Source: Rana temporaria (lineage: Eukaryota > Chordata > Amphibia > Anura > Ranidae). Taken from it: 64,000 nucleotides of DNA. Position numbers and translations under genes: made by a program. Below the pieces are notes generated by a model. The model had not been told where the DNA came from, ran no database searches, and saw nothing but the letters and a program-made list of their open reading frames with translations. The stretch covers positions 140,694,642 to 140,758,641 of the forward strand of contig NC_053489.1 of the NCBI RefSeq assembly GCF_905171775.1, read 5' to 3'. Each line of letters begins with the position of its first letter. Position 1 is the stretch's first letter. Shown piece after piece: positions 11,455-23,199 of the stretch.

Positions 11455-12480
11455 GGGGAAGACCCTGCACCCCCCACCCCAAAGCACCTTGCCCCCATTT
11501 TGATTAGGACAAGGGCCCCTTCCCGACAACCCTGGCCGCTGGTTGTCGGGGTCTGCGGGCTTATCAGAATCTGGGGGCCCAGATCCCAGTCCCCCACCCT
11601 ATGAGAATGAGTATAGGGGAACATTGTACCCCTACCCATTCACCTGGAGGAGAAGTGTCAAAAATCAAAATACACACACTACACAGGTTTTTAAAATCAT
11701 TTATTAATTAGTCAGCTCCTGAGGTCTTCTTCCGACTTCTCCGCTCTCCAGGGGGTCTTCTCCTGCTCTCCCCAGTTCTTCTCCCACTCTCCGGTGCCTT
11801 CTTCAGGGCTGGCCACCACCATCTTCTTTGAAGCTTTTTTACTAGTGGCGGCCAGCCCGGTCTTCCTTGTCGCCTTGTGCCTTCTTCCCTCTTTTCTTCC
11901 GATGTTGACTCGACGCTTCCTCCCGCTGTAATGCTGGGTGTGCGGTGATTTATATAGGCCTCTTATGACGTCACAGTCCCAGCATGCTCCGGGTGGTGAC
12001 GACATAAGGGAGTCGGCGTAATTATGACTAATAAATGATTTTAAAAACCTGTGTTTATTTTTTTGACACCTTTCCTACAGGTGAATGGGTAGGGGCACGA
12101 TGTACCCCATACTCATTCACATAGGGTTGGGGGCCAAGATCTGGGGGCCCCATTAAAGGGGGCTCCCAGATTCCGATATGCCCCCCACCCACAGACCCCG
12201 ACAACCAACGGCCAGGGTTGTCAGCAAGGGGCCCTTGTCCTCATCAACATGGGGGCAAGGTGCTTTGGGGTGGGGGTGCAGGGTTCCCCCCACCCCAAAG
12301 CACCACCCCCCCCCCGGCCCGGTATGGCTCAGGAGGGGGGCGCTCGCTCGTCCACACCCCCTTTTCTGACCGGTCGGGCTGGTGCTCGGATAAGGGTCTG
12401 GTATGGATTTTGGGGGGGCCTCACGCCGTTTTTCGGCGTGGGGGTTCCCCTTAAAATCCATACCAGACCAAAAGGGCCCA
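11455..12480. repeat. GC-rich foldback repeat
   Basis: The arms are inverted relative to each other: the left (about 11460-11650) carries CCCCAAAGCACCTTGCCCCC and CCCATTCACCTG, and the right (about 12075-12300) carries GGGGGCAAGGTGCTTTGGGG and CAGGTGAATGGG. The spacer has GTCTTCTTCC-type pyrimidine-rich sequence. Open frames of 100-144 aa here are shadows of the repeat. Confidence 0.65.
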
Positions 12481-12670
12481 GTATGCTCATGAAGAACCCA
12501 TGCCGTTTTTTTTTAATAATTTTTTTTAAATGGCGTGGAGTTCCTCCTAATTATTGGGGGTGCCTGCTCATTGAAGTCGTACTTCAAGTTGAGGGGCAAA
12601 GTCGGATCCACAGTCGTATGACTGTCTTGTTAAAATCGCAGTGTAATCGCACAAGTGTGAAAGGGGCCTT

Positions 12671-13306
12671 AAGCAAATGCTAAACAAAAAACATTTCTCA
12701 GTGAAGCAACTTGCATTTTAAATTGTATGGCTTAGGGATAAATTACCATGGCAACAATGCACAATTAGCCAAGAAATGTAAACACCAGAATTTTTTTTTT
12801 TTTTTTTAAATCAATATCGTGCCCATACTAAGAATCTCAGACAATTGGACCTTACTGTACACCTTATAAGTTTTACTTTCAGTAGAAGGTTTTCTCACGA
12901 TCTACATCACCTCATCAGAAGGTAATTTATCTGCAGAGATTACTTCAGAGACATGCTCCATAGAGACATGAGAAGCAAATAAATAAGCCCCTCAACAGCA
13001 ACATTTAGATTAGATGTAAAAGGTTATTTATATGGTAATCAGAAATTCAGGATGAAAAGTTCAGTTACAATAATGTTGCTTGGTGTGACAGGGCCCTTAA
13101 CATATTTATAGAATTCCCGAGGTACTGCGGTATACAAGGCTTCAGAACCATGCGATTGTGGCATTCACAAGTTCAGTTCAACAACCCATTCAAGACAAGA
13201 CATAGGCTTGCCCAACGCATCCGAATTCTATCCCATCTACCTACAATATGTACCTGGCTGCGAAAAGGATCACCTGAAACAAGCCAAGCTCATTCTTCTA
13301 GACGCA
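12671..13306. other. No gene recognised
   Basis: A poly-T tract near 12790 and otherwise unremarkable sequence. Confidence 0.4.
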
Positions 13307-13641
13307 CAGGTGTCAAACACAAGGCCCGCGGGCCGAATCCGGCCCTCCAGGCCATTTCATGTGGCCCTCGCACCTCTCCTGCAGCACCCTCCTCTAGGAC
13401 CATTAATTTCTACTTTCAAGCAAAGCATCCAGCTTCTTCCCTGCAGCAGAACAAGGAAAGGGGGGGTACACTGATGTAAGGGAGAGTAGGGGACTCAACT
13501 TCTGATGGTGGAGGGGCTCTAGTCATCGAATGTAAGGGGAGGGGATGCACTGGACATCTAATCTTACAGATACAAATTGCCCTTTTGAGGGCAATCATAA
13601 TGCTGATGCAGCCCACAATGAAATTCAGTTTGACACCCCTG
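13307..13641. mobile_element. hAT-like non-autonomous element, CAGGTGTCAAAC ends
   Basis: Starts CAGGTGTCAAACACAAGGCC and ends GTTTGACACCCCTG, inverted termini of a type I associate with hAT elements. The GGCCCGCGGGCC palindrome lies just inside the left end. I could not find a convincing 8-bp target duplication, so the ends may have diverged. Confidence 0.62.
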
Positions 13642-14640
13642 TTCCAAGTTCAACTCTCATGGCTGGCAATGACACCAAGGAACACCCAACAGATCTCCAA
13701 GTTTTTTTTGTTTGTTTGTTTTTTAAACTTTTAATGCACTAGAAAGAAAGAAATGTTGGCATATAAAATATTCCTCCAAATCAGTAGGTGGTAGCAATAT
13801 CAAATGATTAAACATTCAATAAATTGCCAAATAAAAAAAAGGCACACAAGTAAAAAGGAAAACTAAGGGGGGGGGGGGGGGGCTAATTTTGCAGTGGGTA
13901 CACCTCCACAACCCTTGACTGTTTTGACTAGACAATGATGAAAAAAGGCCACTTCTATTGTTCTGTGCTCCTGCAGGCTTCCATCTCTTTCTGCAACCAG
14001 CCCCCAAAGTCTTTCATTCAATGCCTGACTAGTTAGCTCTTTGATGTCATTGTGTACAACGCAGAAGAAGTAGTCCAGCACTGTACAGTAGGATGCCGAG
14101 GGTCTGCCCACATCATACGGCGGATGAGAGCACCAAGGGATCGGGACAACTTATACAACACAAACATCTGGATATAGTTAGTGAAGTATGCCTCAATTAC
14201 ACCGCTTAAACTTGGGTAAAGGAAGAGAAAAATTTGAATCCAATTAATGTAATTACGATATAGGCCAGAACATGTTCTACAGGCGTGGCCGTGTGAGCCT
14301 CGTAAAAAGTTACTCATGGTGATGCAACAGAAAGATGTAGAGCTGGTAATAAGTCAAGTTAAATGTTAAGTTGTCGATCAGAATGGTTATAACACACTGA
14401 CAAAGGCCAAAGTCCCAGCATTTTCAAACCACAGCTATCTAAAAAATTAAGAGAGATATACTGTATATGAACAGGAAGGTCAGTACAGGAGTACGATAAA
14501 GAATGAATATGGCAGAAACAGTCTCAAAATCGAAAAATGTGGGCTGTCACATATTTAAAAAAAAAAATGTATGCATGTACACAACATGTAACAATGAACA
14601 GTCAATTTCAGCGATTTGCTCCCTATTGGTCTGTTATTAA
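13642..14640. other. No gene recognised
   Basis: Contains a poly-G run at 13867-13882 and some AT-rich sequence. Short open frames show no recognisable domain. Confidence 0.4.
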
Positions 14641-14644
14641 CACC

Positions 14645-15402
14645 AATATATAAGCAAAAACTGTGAACAACACAGAAGGACCAATGATTGGAAAGGAGAT
14701 GAGCAATGTCCTACATGGGGATAAATGTCCTAAATCGGAACAAACCGATAATTAGCACCAATGAATATTCTTCAAGAGGATGGCTGTAAGTGAATCACAG
14801 TGCAGATAAAGAGGTATCCTTAAGCACGGTCTTACGTTCCTCTGCTGGCCTGCACCTGGTGTCAGGTGATCCAGCCGGAGGCCAGCAGAGGAACGCAAGA
14901 CGGTGCTGTGTACACCGCGTCCCTTGTTTACCTTTTTGCCATTGTCATTTTAACTAAATGTAAGAGTCCATTTTAGACACCTTAATAAAGTACCCCCTCT
15001 TTTTTTTTAAATGTACTTCACCATTGGAGGCATCCTTGTTTCCTCCCCCCCCCCCCTTTGTTTTTTGAGCATCAAGCACCGCTTGGATCTGCAATCCATT
15101 TTTTGCGATCAGAGTCAGCTCCAGAGACAAGGGACTACTGCAGAGGATATCATTGGGAAGTGTTGGATACGCTCACACCCATGCTACATGCTTACATCCT
15201 ACTACACCAAGGTGAAAGTTTCGGGAGACTACCTCTTTATCTGCACTGTGATTCACTTACAGCCATCCTCTTGGAGAATATTCATTGGTGCCAATTATCG
15301 GTTTCTTCCGATTTAGGACCTTTATCCCCATGTAGGACATTGCTCATCTCCTTTCCAATCATTGGTCCTTCTGTGTTGTTCACAGTTTTTGCTTATATAT
15401 TG
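14645..15402. mobile_element. Foldback element with ~180-bp arms
   Basis: The left arm (about 14645-14825) and right arm (about 15225-15402) are near-exact reverse complements: ATATAAGCAAAAACTGTGAA at the left edge matches TTCACAGTTTTTGCTTATAT at the right. The 400-bp centre contains another palindrome (14830-14902) on CCTCTGCTGGCC/GGCCAGCAGAGG. Short open frames at 15011-15480 are formed by the arm and are not genes. Confidence 0.8.
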
Positions 15403-15405
15403 ATG

Positions 15406-15890
15406 CATATATTGTTTCACTTTAAGTTATGGCACATTTCATCACTAATTATCATTTATGTACTAGTTGTTGCTAGTTAGGTTGTTATGGCTCATTTATT
15501 ACCTTACCTTAGTGTGTAGCGCTTATCACCTTTCTTTATATTTTCCCTTTTTGTGTACAGTGAACACCATTAGATATAGCTGCTTCCACGCCACCTTTTT
15601 TAGCTTTATTCACTTCAACATTGACCTACTCCCAGTAGCGCAATAGTTTCACTCATTCCTTTTTCTGTTATTAACAAAATTGAAAGCATTTTGCTTTATT
15701 TTTCACAAGTCAAAAATAAAAATAATCAGCTGCTCTTCTAGCCAGAAATGTTGTGAGCAGAAAACTTGTGGTCTTTGTCTCGGGACATTTCCCATTTATG
15801 CAGCAACCACTGGACAGAAAGTGAAAAAATACATGCCAGCGTTTACAATACCTCACTCATAGGAGGCTAATGTCAAAATATTCACAATAT
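15406..15890. other. No gene recognised
   Basis: AT-rich; contains the GTGTGTAGCGCTTATCACC motif often seen in frog repeats near 15511, otherwise no call. Confidence 0.35.
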
Positions 15891-16875
15891 GGTTCTTGGT
15901 TCCCACAAGATTGGCAGCAATGTACCCTGCCACTTCACCTCTATGCTTTAGAGGCTGCCAGGGACTAGGTTCTATGATTCACATATGGTGGGAATGTCCC
16001 AAAATCCAAGGATTTTGGAATAGGGTCTTCCACGTCATATGAAAGGTCACAAGTTGTGCTATCCCTCAAACACCAGAGACTGCTTTGCTCAATGTACTTT
16101 TGCAGCATGTGCATAAAACCACCCGTGAATTCTGTTTACATTGACGGGAGCCAAAATAACCATTGCCAAAGCACGGACAAGGTCATCAGTATCACCATCA
16201 TCCATGAAAAGAAAGATTTCATGGATAATGGCACAGGAAAAAATAGTTCCTTAGTGGACAAAACCACACAATTTGAAGCTATATGGGAAGCCTGGGCTCG
16301 GTATGTGGGAATTTCCCCGTTACCTGGCAAAGGCAGCAACACCAATCACTGGGCTTTGGAAACTTCATCGGACAGAAAGGCATCCTATCGTCTTTTCTTT
16401 ACTATTTCTTTATTTTACCTTTTCAACTTTTTTTGAAAGGTATAGTATCTCAAGTTATCTAGGCGTTCATAGGTTTATACAAATAGTTTATCATACCAAG
16501 TTTATGATTTTAGACTTGGCTTTAGTCTGATGGGAACATGGTTTTGTACCCACATTAGAGTCTGCAATATTCTTTGGGCTGGGCATCGCAGGATGACAAT
16601 ATTATCACCTCTTATCCTTTAGCAAGAAGTTTATAGAAGATACTAGACGGTGGTCAGAGGAGGAGTGGGGTTCCTACCCTTCTTAGAATAGTCAGGTGTA
16701 CAATATGTTTAGGAGTGGTCACAGCCAAAGTCACATATTTATTTTCCAATTTAATAGCTCATTGTCGCATTGGTATGTTAACTAATAGACTAGGATTACA
16801 TTCTTGGATTTCACTGTGAATTATATTCTAATGATTTTTTTATGATGAAAATAAAAAAACTTTAATGAGAAAAAA
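15890..16875 (+). pseudogene. L1-like LINE 3' end (ORF2 C-terminus relic)
   Basis: A plus-strand fragment encodes the C-terminal cysteine region of an L1-type ORF2: HIWWECPKIQGFWNRVFHVI is readable around 15983-16040, the usual H-I-x-W-x-C-P signature downstream of the endonuclease and RT domains. It is followed by sequence consistent with the extreme C-terminus (for example EAIWEAWARYV near 16270). The frame is broken by stops and frameshifts. It lacks endonuclease and RT and ends in an A-rich tail around 16845-16875. It is a dead, strongly 5'-truncated copy, and a relative of the larger fragment at 25440-27390. Confidence 0.65.
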
Positions 16876-16914
16876 AATACATGCCATGCCACTAAACCAC
16901 AGTTTGTTTTTTCT

Positions 16915-17130
16915 CCAAGGTCCCATTCACATTTGGTGTTTTGGGAGCTCGGGCAGAAACCATGCCATTTTGCCTGCAACCCCAAATCGCAATGAAATAA
17001 TGGCAAAACGCACCACATGTGTCCAAGTGCCAGTCACTGTCAATGGCACCAAACAGCTTGCTGTGGGGGAACCCAAACAGCCTTGCTCCCGAGTCACTGC
17101 ACCACGTATATATTCAAACAAGGAGCCATG
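16915..17130. repeat. Degraded MITE fragment
   Basis: Starts AAGGTCCCATTCACATTTGG, resembling the AGGxCCCATxCACA termini of other MITEs here. It has internal CGCAATGAAATAATGGCAAA-type sequence and no clear partner end. Confidence 0.35.
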
Positions 17131-17750
17131 GCTCGGCCCTGCTCCCCTCTCTCTTCTCATTGGTTCACTGGCTGTGACTGACAAAGGGTACCGATGGCTC
17201 GAGCTGCTGTCTTAGCAAATGAGGGAGAGTCCCTGGAGAGCTGAGACATTCGTGCTCATCGCTGCATCACCCAAACAGGGCTCAGGCAAGTATTTGGGGG
17301 CTGGGGGCTGCACAGATGGTTTACCTTAAAAGCATAGACGGTAAAAGCCTTGAACCTTTAGAACCGCTTTTAAAAAGGGACATGATGTAAACAAGCCTCC
17401 AAGTGGTAGTAAAGTCCATGCACACTGGCTTAAAAACGTTGCTGCTACAGGAGTTGTGTTCTATCTGTAGAAGCAGTTCAATATTAGACTATTTGTCCAT
17501 GCAGGCGATTCCAGGTATATTTTGAACTCAATGTTTAGTGGCAAAAAAAAAAAAAACACCTCTCAAACTCTGTAAAAAAAAAAAGCTCTATATGAGCATT
17601 TTCCCTTTACTGCCAAACAGATGTTTTAAGCCCAGTGTGCACCAAGTATTCTTAAAATAGGATCACATGACCAGGATAAGCAGATCTTTTTTTACAGTGT
17701 ATGCTAGATTGCTAGGTGGAGAGGGGAGGGATCAGTTTTAACAAGTTATA
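17131..17750. other. No gene recognised
   Basis: Poly-A tracts at 17547 and 17575 and a possible old TTAA-repeat piece (17210-17330); nothing codes. Confidence 0.35.
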
Positions 17751-17751
17751 G

Positions 17752-18158
17752 GAGTTATAAAGGCAAAAGTTATTTTTATCTTAATGCATTCTATGCATTA
17801 AGATAAATCTTGTGTGTAGCAGGCCCCCCAGCACCCCCTAATACTTACCCTGAGCCCTTTCTCTATCCAGCGATGTCCAGGATTTCCTCGGCAATTAATT
17901 AAAATCAGTTAACCTATCAGGGGAGAGAGGGGGTGGGGCTTAGTGTTTGAATGGATACACAGAGCTCTGACTCATCTCGGGTTCCCCCATAGCGAGCTTC
18001 TGGTCTATGGGGGCACTCGTTAGGGAGGGGCCAGGAGCAGTGAAGAGGGACCCAAGCAAAGGAGAATCTGGGCTGCTCTGTGTAAAACTACTGCAACAGG
18101 GCAGGTAAGTATAACATGTTTGTAAAGTCTTGGTTTTAAACAAATAATCACTTTGAGA
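17752..18158. mobile_element. Degraded TTAA-type MITE, interrupted by a hAT MITE
   Basis: Carries the family blocks TTAATGCATTCTATGCATTAA, CTTACCCTGAGCCC and GGCAGGTAAGTATAACATG, which are shared with 59243-59728 and in part with 22270-22674. The right end, AATCACTTTGAGA, lies at the border of the inserted element at 18159. Confidence 0.6.
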
Positions 18159-18952
18159 TAGGGTTGTCCCGATTCCGATACTAGTATCGATACCGATACT
18201 GAGCATTTGCCCGAGGACTTGTACTCGGGCAAATTCTCCAATGCTTCACCCGATACCTGGGCAGTCAGGGTGATCAGTGCGGTGGGAGAGTTACAAGCAC
18301 TGATCACCCAGTATAGGTTTCAAAGTCTGACAGTCGGTCCATTTTTTAACCCCCCCCCCCCGGCTTTCAGCTGCTTTAGTGAAATCAGCGGTGATCGGTG
18401 CTTGTAACTCTCCCACACACAATCATCGTTGACTGTTCCCGACGCGTATCCTCCTCCAGTCCACCATGCTGCTCCATGTCCCCCTCCATGCTGCTGTCCC
18501 CGTAGATCTGTCAGGATGGAGAGCGGAGGTAGGAGCCGGTAAATCCAGCGCCTTAGTTTTCCGAATGTACAGAGTCAGTGATTACTGACTGTCCATTCAC
18601 ATACCTGAAACATTGTAAACTGTGTTTACAATGTTTCAGTTTATGAATGGAGAGGAGCCGCTGTCCCTAGTCCCTTTCCCTGTCTCAAAGGCGAGATTTC
18701 AGAGGTCTGTTAAGACCCCTGATATCTCACCAAAGCCCCCCAACAGGGCTGATTAAAAAAAAAAAAACACACTACACTAACTACACTATCTATCCCCCGC
18801 CAAAAAAAAAAAAAAAAACTACTGACACATGTGCCACTGTCACATGAGATTAAACAAAATATCAATAATCGGTATCGGCGAGTACTTGAAAAAAAAAGTA
18901 TTGGTAATTGTACTCTTATTGTACCACTTAAAGTGGTATCGGGACAACCCTA
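18159..18952. mobile_element. hAT-type non-autonomous element with 8-bp target duplication
   Basis: 794 bp with perfect inverted termini TAGGGTTGTCCCGA and TCGGGACAACCCTA and an 8-bp direct duplication CTTTGAGA (18151-18158 and 18953-18960), diagnostic of hAT insertion. The subterminal ends carry GATACCGATA/TATCGG repeats. Inner sequence includes poly-A and poly-C runs and a TTTACAATGTTTCAG inverted repeat. No transposase frame remains. Confidence 0.88.
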
Positions 18953-18960
18953 CTTTGAGA

Positions 18961-20629
18961 AATACAGCATGTGCATGTTATCTTTTTTTTCATTCATGTA
19001 CAGAGGGTGAAGAGATCTAGGCTCAAAGGAAGAGAATAAGGCACAGTGTCGTACGGGTCAATCAGGCATATTTTTACATAGGTGCAGATGTCAGCGTATA
19101 AGTATGATACAGAATCCTACTGTTATTTTTCCCTACAAACAGAGGCCGACTGGGGACTGACATGCAAGTTTGCAAAAGCAGAGTTATGCAACCAGCGTGC
19201 TGTTCAAAATAAAAAAAAGGATTTCCCCATCCACACAATCGAGATGGCTAGAGGAATCCTCCCTAATGTACCACAGTATAGTGGCATAACTCCTCTGCTG
19301 TCGGAATGCACTGATCAAGAAAAGTTTTTCAACACAACTATTCAACAACAGAAGTCGAGTGGAAACAGCCATGGATGGATCCAATTTCAAACCCGGCCTT
19401 TGCTAAAACAGGGCAAAGGTTTTAAAGCGGCCTACAGCCATGAGGGGACAAACCATGGTTGGTTTGACATGGGACACATCACAAAAAGTTTATGCAATGT
19501 TGCACCAGGTGAACTTTTATATTTTTGAAAAGAAGAGAGGGAGAGGAGCGCGCAAGAGGGAGAGCGCGCGCAAGAGGGAGAGCGCGGAAGAGGGAGAGAA
19601 CGAACAGTGCAGATGTCCCCAGCATGAAATCAAAAATAGAAAAGAACTAGAAATATTTGCAGATGAAGAAGTAATCCTTTCACATTAGATGGCTTCTTTA
19701 CAACAGAGAATTGGTATAAAAAACATGGCAGCCGTTACATAACTTCCAGGATTTCAAACAGACATCTGACTTTCAGAACGTCAGAAATGTATAAAAGGTT
19801 CCCTTTCAAAAGTGCCCTCACACAAATAACCAATCATCAAGGAAACAAGGCAGTATTCACTTCCAGCACAATGGAAGACACATAGAACAGGGAGATTTCT
19901 CTCCAGTTAAAAATGACTTGTATTGTTAAAGCCTTGTCCAAAAAAGGCAGGCCGAGGGCAAAGGACTAGTCACGAGCATTGCCCTACAGGCTCCTTGCAG
20001 CTGATTCTTACCCACTAATGGCTTACTGTGACGTTCTGTACTGTGTCTGTGTGGTGGAGGCCATCTTTGTTGAAGCAGGGTTTTGATGCCCCCACCTCCG
20101 CGATAGTTGGTGATCTGATGAAAAGTATGATAATGATTAAAAAGGAGAGCTGGTGGTATCCCAGATCCTTAAATGAATCAGATGCAGGTAGATCACTGAA
20201 CTACAGTGTCTTCAGGTACAGCTTTCTCTCCAACAATGAAAAGAGTGAGGAGTATAAAGCTTCATAGCTGCAAAACAGGAGTGCTTGGGAACAGAAGAAG
20301 TGCACTTTCTATTTTAAAGGAAGAATTTGCAAGAAATATAAAAAAAGATGATAAAAAAATTGAATATCAAAAAGATGATTTCAGTAACTCAATTCAAAAA
20401 GTGAAACTCATGTTATATAGAATAGTTAGACACAGTGATGTATTTCAAAATGTGTTATTCTTTTAAATTTTGATGATTATGGCTTGCAGCTAGTGAAAAC
20501 CCCAAATTCTGTATTTCAGAAAATTAGAACATTAAGAAAAAGTTTAATATTGTAGACCCATGGTGTCACATACTTATAAGCCAACTCAAAAGACCTATAA
20601 AAAAAAAAATGTTTCCAGAGCCTTTAAAT
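18961..20629. other. No gene recognised, one small tandem repeat
   Basis: A purine-rich tandem repeat of about 20 bp, three copies (GAGCGCGCAAGAGGGAGA-like), lies at 19530-19602. The 148-residue open frame at 19082-19528 has no domain I recognise and no splice or promoter context, so I leave it uncalled. Confidence 0.4.
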
Positions 20630-20752
20630 CACAGGTGTCAAACTGGTGGCCTTCCAGCTGCTGCAGAACTACAAGACCCATAAGGCATTACAGAGGCACG
20701 ATGGGACTTCTAGTTTCCCAACAGCTGGAGGGCTGCCAGTTTGACATCCCTG
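20630..20752. mobile_element. Short hAT MITE with 8-bp target duplication
   Basis: 123 bp with ends CACAGGTGTCAAACTGG and CCAGTTTGACATCCCTG, flanked by CTTTAAAT on both sides (20622-20629 and 20753-20760). The subterminal pair CTGCTGCAGAACTACAAG / CTTCTAGTTTCCCAACAGC is also inverted. Confidence 0.85.
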
Positions 20753-20760
20753 CTTTAAAT

Positions 20761-21076
20761 GGTCCCTCAGTCTGGTTCAGTAGGTTACACAATCACAGGG
20801 AAAACGCACATTGTTCCAGGCGTTGACTATGAGAAACCCAATGTCCACTGCCCCAGAGCCCATCGGATGCAGCTGTCATTAAACCACATGGAGTGGGTGA
20901 ATGGGGTAGGAGAGATGCAGACAGCGCTATCCGAAACTCAATGGGAGTATGGAGCCTCCAGTCAAAACCATGCCAAGCCAGTGTAAAGGCTAAACAGTTT
21001 ATTGATAAACTTGTGAAGTACATACGATACCAGGCTGGAATGAAAGGGTGAAGATGCGTTAAATGTCGGCTGAAGT
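20761..21076. other. No gene recognised
   Basis: Ordinary sequence between two elements. Confidence 0.35.
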
Positions 21077-22269
21077 GTAGCGCTACCCCCCAAGGAGCCG
21101 CTGATTGTTTTGGGATCTACTCTCTTTGACTTGGCTCACCCCTATTCAATTTATTTGAACCCTCCCTTGGCACATCAGAAGTCTGGTATTTCAGGGTATT
21201 GTGACCTCTGCTTGGCTGGGGGTCACAATAGCAGGCACACAACATGCAGTAACAATATGGCAATAGTATTACCTGTTCTCTTTGGATGGTCCCTCCAGAC
21301 TAGAAAATACACTCCACACAGTTAATATATTTAAATCAAAAAAGATAAGTTTACTGCCTGTGAATTTAGCAAACAGGCTTAGATTTACTTCACAAGCAAA
21401 CAACTGGCAGGTAATGACTCACTGCGATTCAGTAAGGGCCCTTACTGGAATCAGCAATTTGTATCAGCAGATAAAGACCTAAACTAAAGAATGGTACCAT
21501 TCACTTAACTAAACTAGGCAGTCTATGCTCGCGAGTGCCCTCTAGCGGGCAGTCCTGTAAACAGTTAGAGCTCACGTTGCGGCCGGTTGGTGCACGTTAA
21601 ATTTATAATCCACAAGTGGCAATTGATGAATGAAGCTACACAACAAAGTATCTGGAACAGCAAACGTTGGTGAACTGATTGCCCGCCAGCGTCAGTCACT
21701 TCTATGAACACTTAACGGTTAGTAAGACCTCCAAGTCTCAGCGGGAGGCCAACATGTGTCTCCGGCCTGTGAGGTGGCACTAAGGTGTCTGTCTGAAGGG
21801 GAAACTAAAAGTTGAGCGTGTGCTCTCTCACCCGACAGCCCGATCCGCCTGAATTTTCCTCAGAAGGCGTGTTGATAGAACACTGCTCCGCAGCACAAGG
21901 ATCCTGGACGAGGGTGCTCCACTGTTTCAGTTGTCAGCTGGGCTGCCACTTCGATCTCCAGAAACACTGGCTGGATACTGGAGTCCTGCTTCCTTCTGGA
22001 TGGCTGGTCTCTCGGTGGGTTTAGGCCCAGGCTTCAAGCCTAGCAGTACACTGTGTTGTGTCAGCAGCTCCGCAGAGGAGAAGAATGCAGGTCCCGAGAG
22101 AGCAAAAAACAGCCACTCACTTTGCTTAAGTAACCTCCCCCATAAGTCTGTGCTGAGGTGTCACATGTTCAAGTGACGCAGGGCATTGTGGGGAGTGTAG
22201 TCGGTTTCTCCTAAGAGTCAATGGAGTCCATATCTCCTGCTACTTGCAGTCCCACAATGCATCAATTTC
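21077..22269. mobile_element. Relative of the GTAGCGC-end element (copy 2, right end unclear)
   Basis: Begins GTAGCGCTACCCCCCAAGGA followed by GCCGCTGATTG, matching the left end of the 4130-5229 element, and has a similar GC-rich latter half. I cannot find the matching GCGCTAC right end; it may be truncated where the TTAA element at 22270 starts. Confidence 0.5.
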
Positions 22270-22674
22270 TTAAAGGTATCTTACATATTTACAAGCAAGA
22301 ATAAAGTTCCAGCGGGGATGGCCTGTCATTAGACTCCGACAGGATGACTCTACTACACAAGGAAGGATATCAGCTGCAGTTTTCCTACAGCACACTGATG
22401 GGAGCGGAGCCAGAGGCCACCGCCGCAATGTCAGGGCGGAGGAGCCAGAACCAGGGGACCTAGCAATCAAACACCAGTTTGGAATGCAGGAGAAGCTAAT
22501 TTCCATGACGATGCATTTCACACGCATGCGCTGTCAAGACTTGAAGAGGAGGGGGCCCAGGAGCGCCACCAGGGCACCCCAGAAGCGGAGGATCGGGGCT
22601 GCTCTGTGCAAAACCCTTGCACAGAGCAGGCAAGTAGTATTTTTTTTAAACAAACACCATTACAATCACTTTAA
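22270..22674. mobile_element. TTAA-bordered MITE
   Basis: 405 bp between TTAAAGGTATCTTACATA and TTACAATCACTTTAA. The 3' part (GGCTGCTCTGTGCAAAACCC, then GCACAGAGCAGGCAAGTAGT) is shared with the relics at 17752 and 59243. Confidence 0.65.
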
Positions 22675-22789
22675 GTCCAAAGTCAGTGCAGCCCTCCCCC
22701 ATGCTTCGCTCTGCTGACCAGCTTTATGGAGAGAAATTTTCATTTTCGAGCAGGACTGCCCACACTGCCAAAAGTACCAATACCTGGTT

Positions 22790-23190
22790 TAACCTCTTCA
22801 TGCCTAAGCAGTTTTCTGAATCTTGTTGCTTACAAGTTCAAATCCGTAAGGTACTCTTTATGGAAGGATCTGGGGTCTGTACGACCCCCAAATCCCTCCT
22901 TTGCACTTAAAAGCATTCAAAACGCCAAGTTTTGCAGTTTTGAATACTGTAATTTTTTTTTTAAATTGGTTGCCTTCTAGTCATGACATCGCTTCCGGGT
23001 TATTAGATCCCGATCAAAGCAGATACCGGCTTCGTTCTCCCCCCAGACGTGACGGCTGGTCCATCGGGACTCCCAGTGGGACGGTAGAGCCCAGGCGAGC
23101 CACAGGGGGGACGTTCACTCTGGCTGCTTGGGATAACAGCCGAGAAGCTGCATCGGTTGTTATCACAAGAAAGCCGATCGTCTGCTCTTG
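22790..23190. repeat. Relic of the TTAACC(A/T)CTT repeat family
   Basis: Starts GTTTAACCTCTTCATGCC, similar to the ends of the 10633 element; GC-rich second half with no frame of interest. Confidence 0.45.
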
Positions 23191-23199
23191 GTCTTTCTG

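Larger units (their letters stand above)
10328..12670. mobile_element. Composite: MITE interrupted by two further elements
   Basis: The outer ends are CCCCTTACACACTTGTACGA (left, from about 10328) and the inverted form CGCACAAGTGTGAAAGGGG (right, to about 12667). The AGTCGGATC block occurs in both arms (10461 and 12600). The interior holds a TTAA-bordered element (10633-11454) and a GC-rich foldback (11455-12480). The order of insertion is inferred from the nesting. Confidence 0.55.

Noticed and set aside
12249..12683. 144-residue plus-strand frame
   Set aside because: Lies in the GC-rich foldback repeat; Pro/Gly-rich translation of repeated sequence.
19082..19528. 148-residue plus-strand open frame
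   Set aside because: No domain recognised, no splice or promoter context; length is possible by chance in 64 kb.
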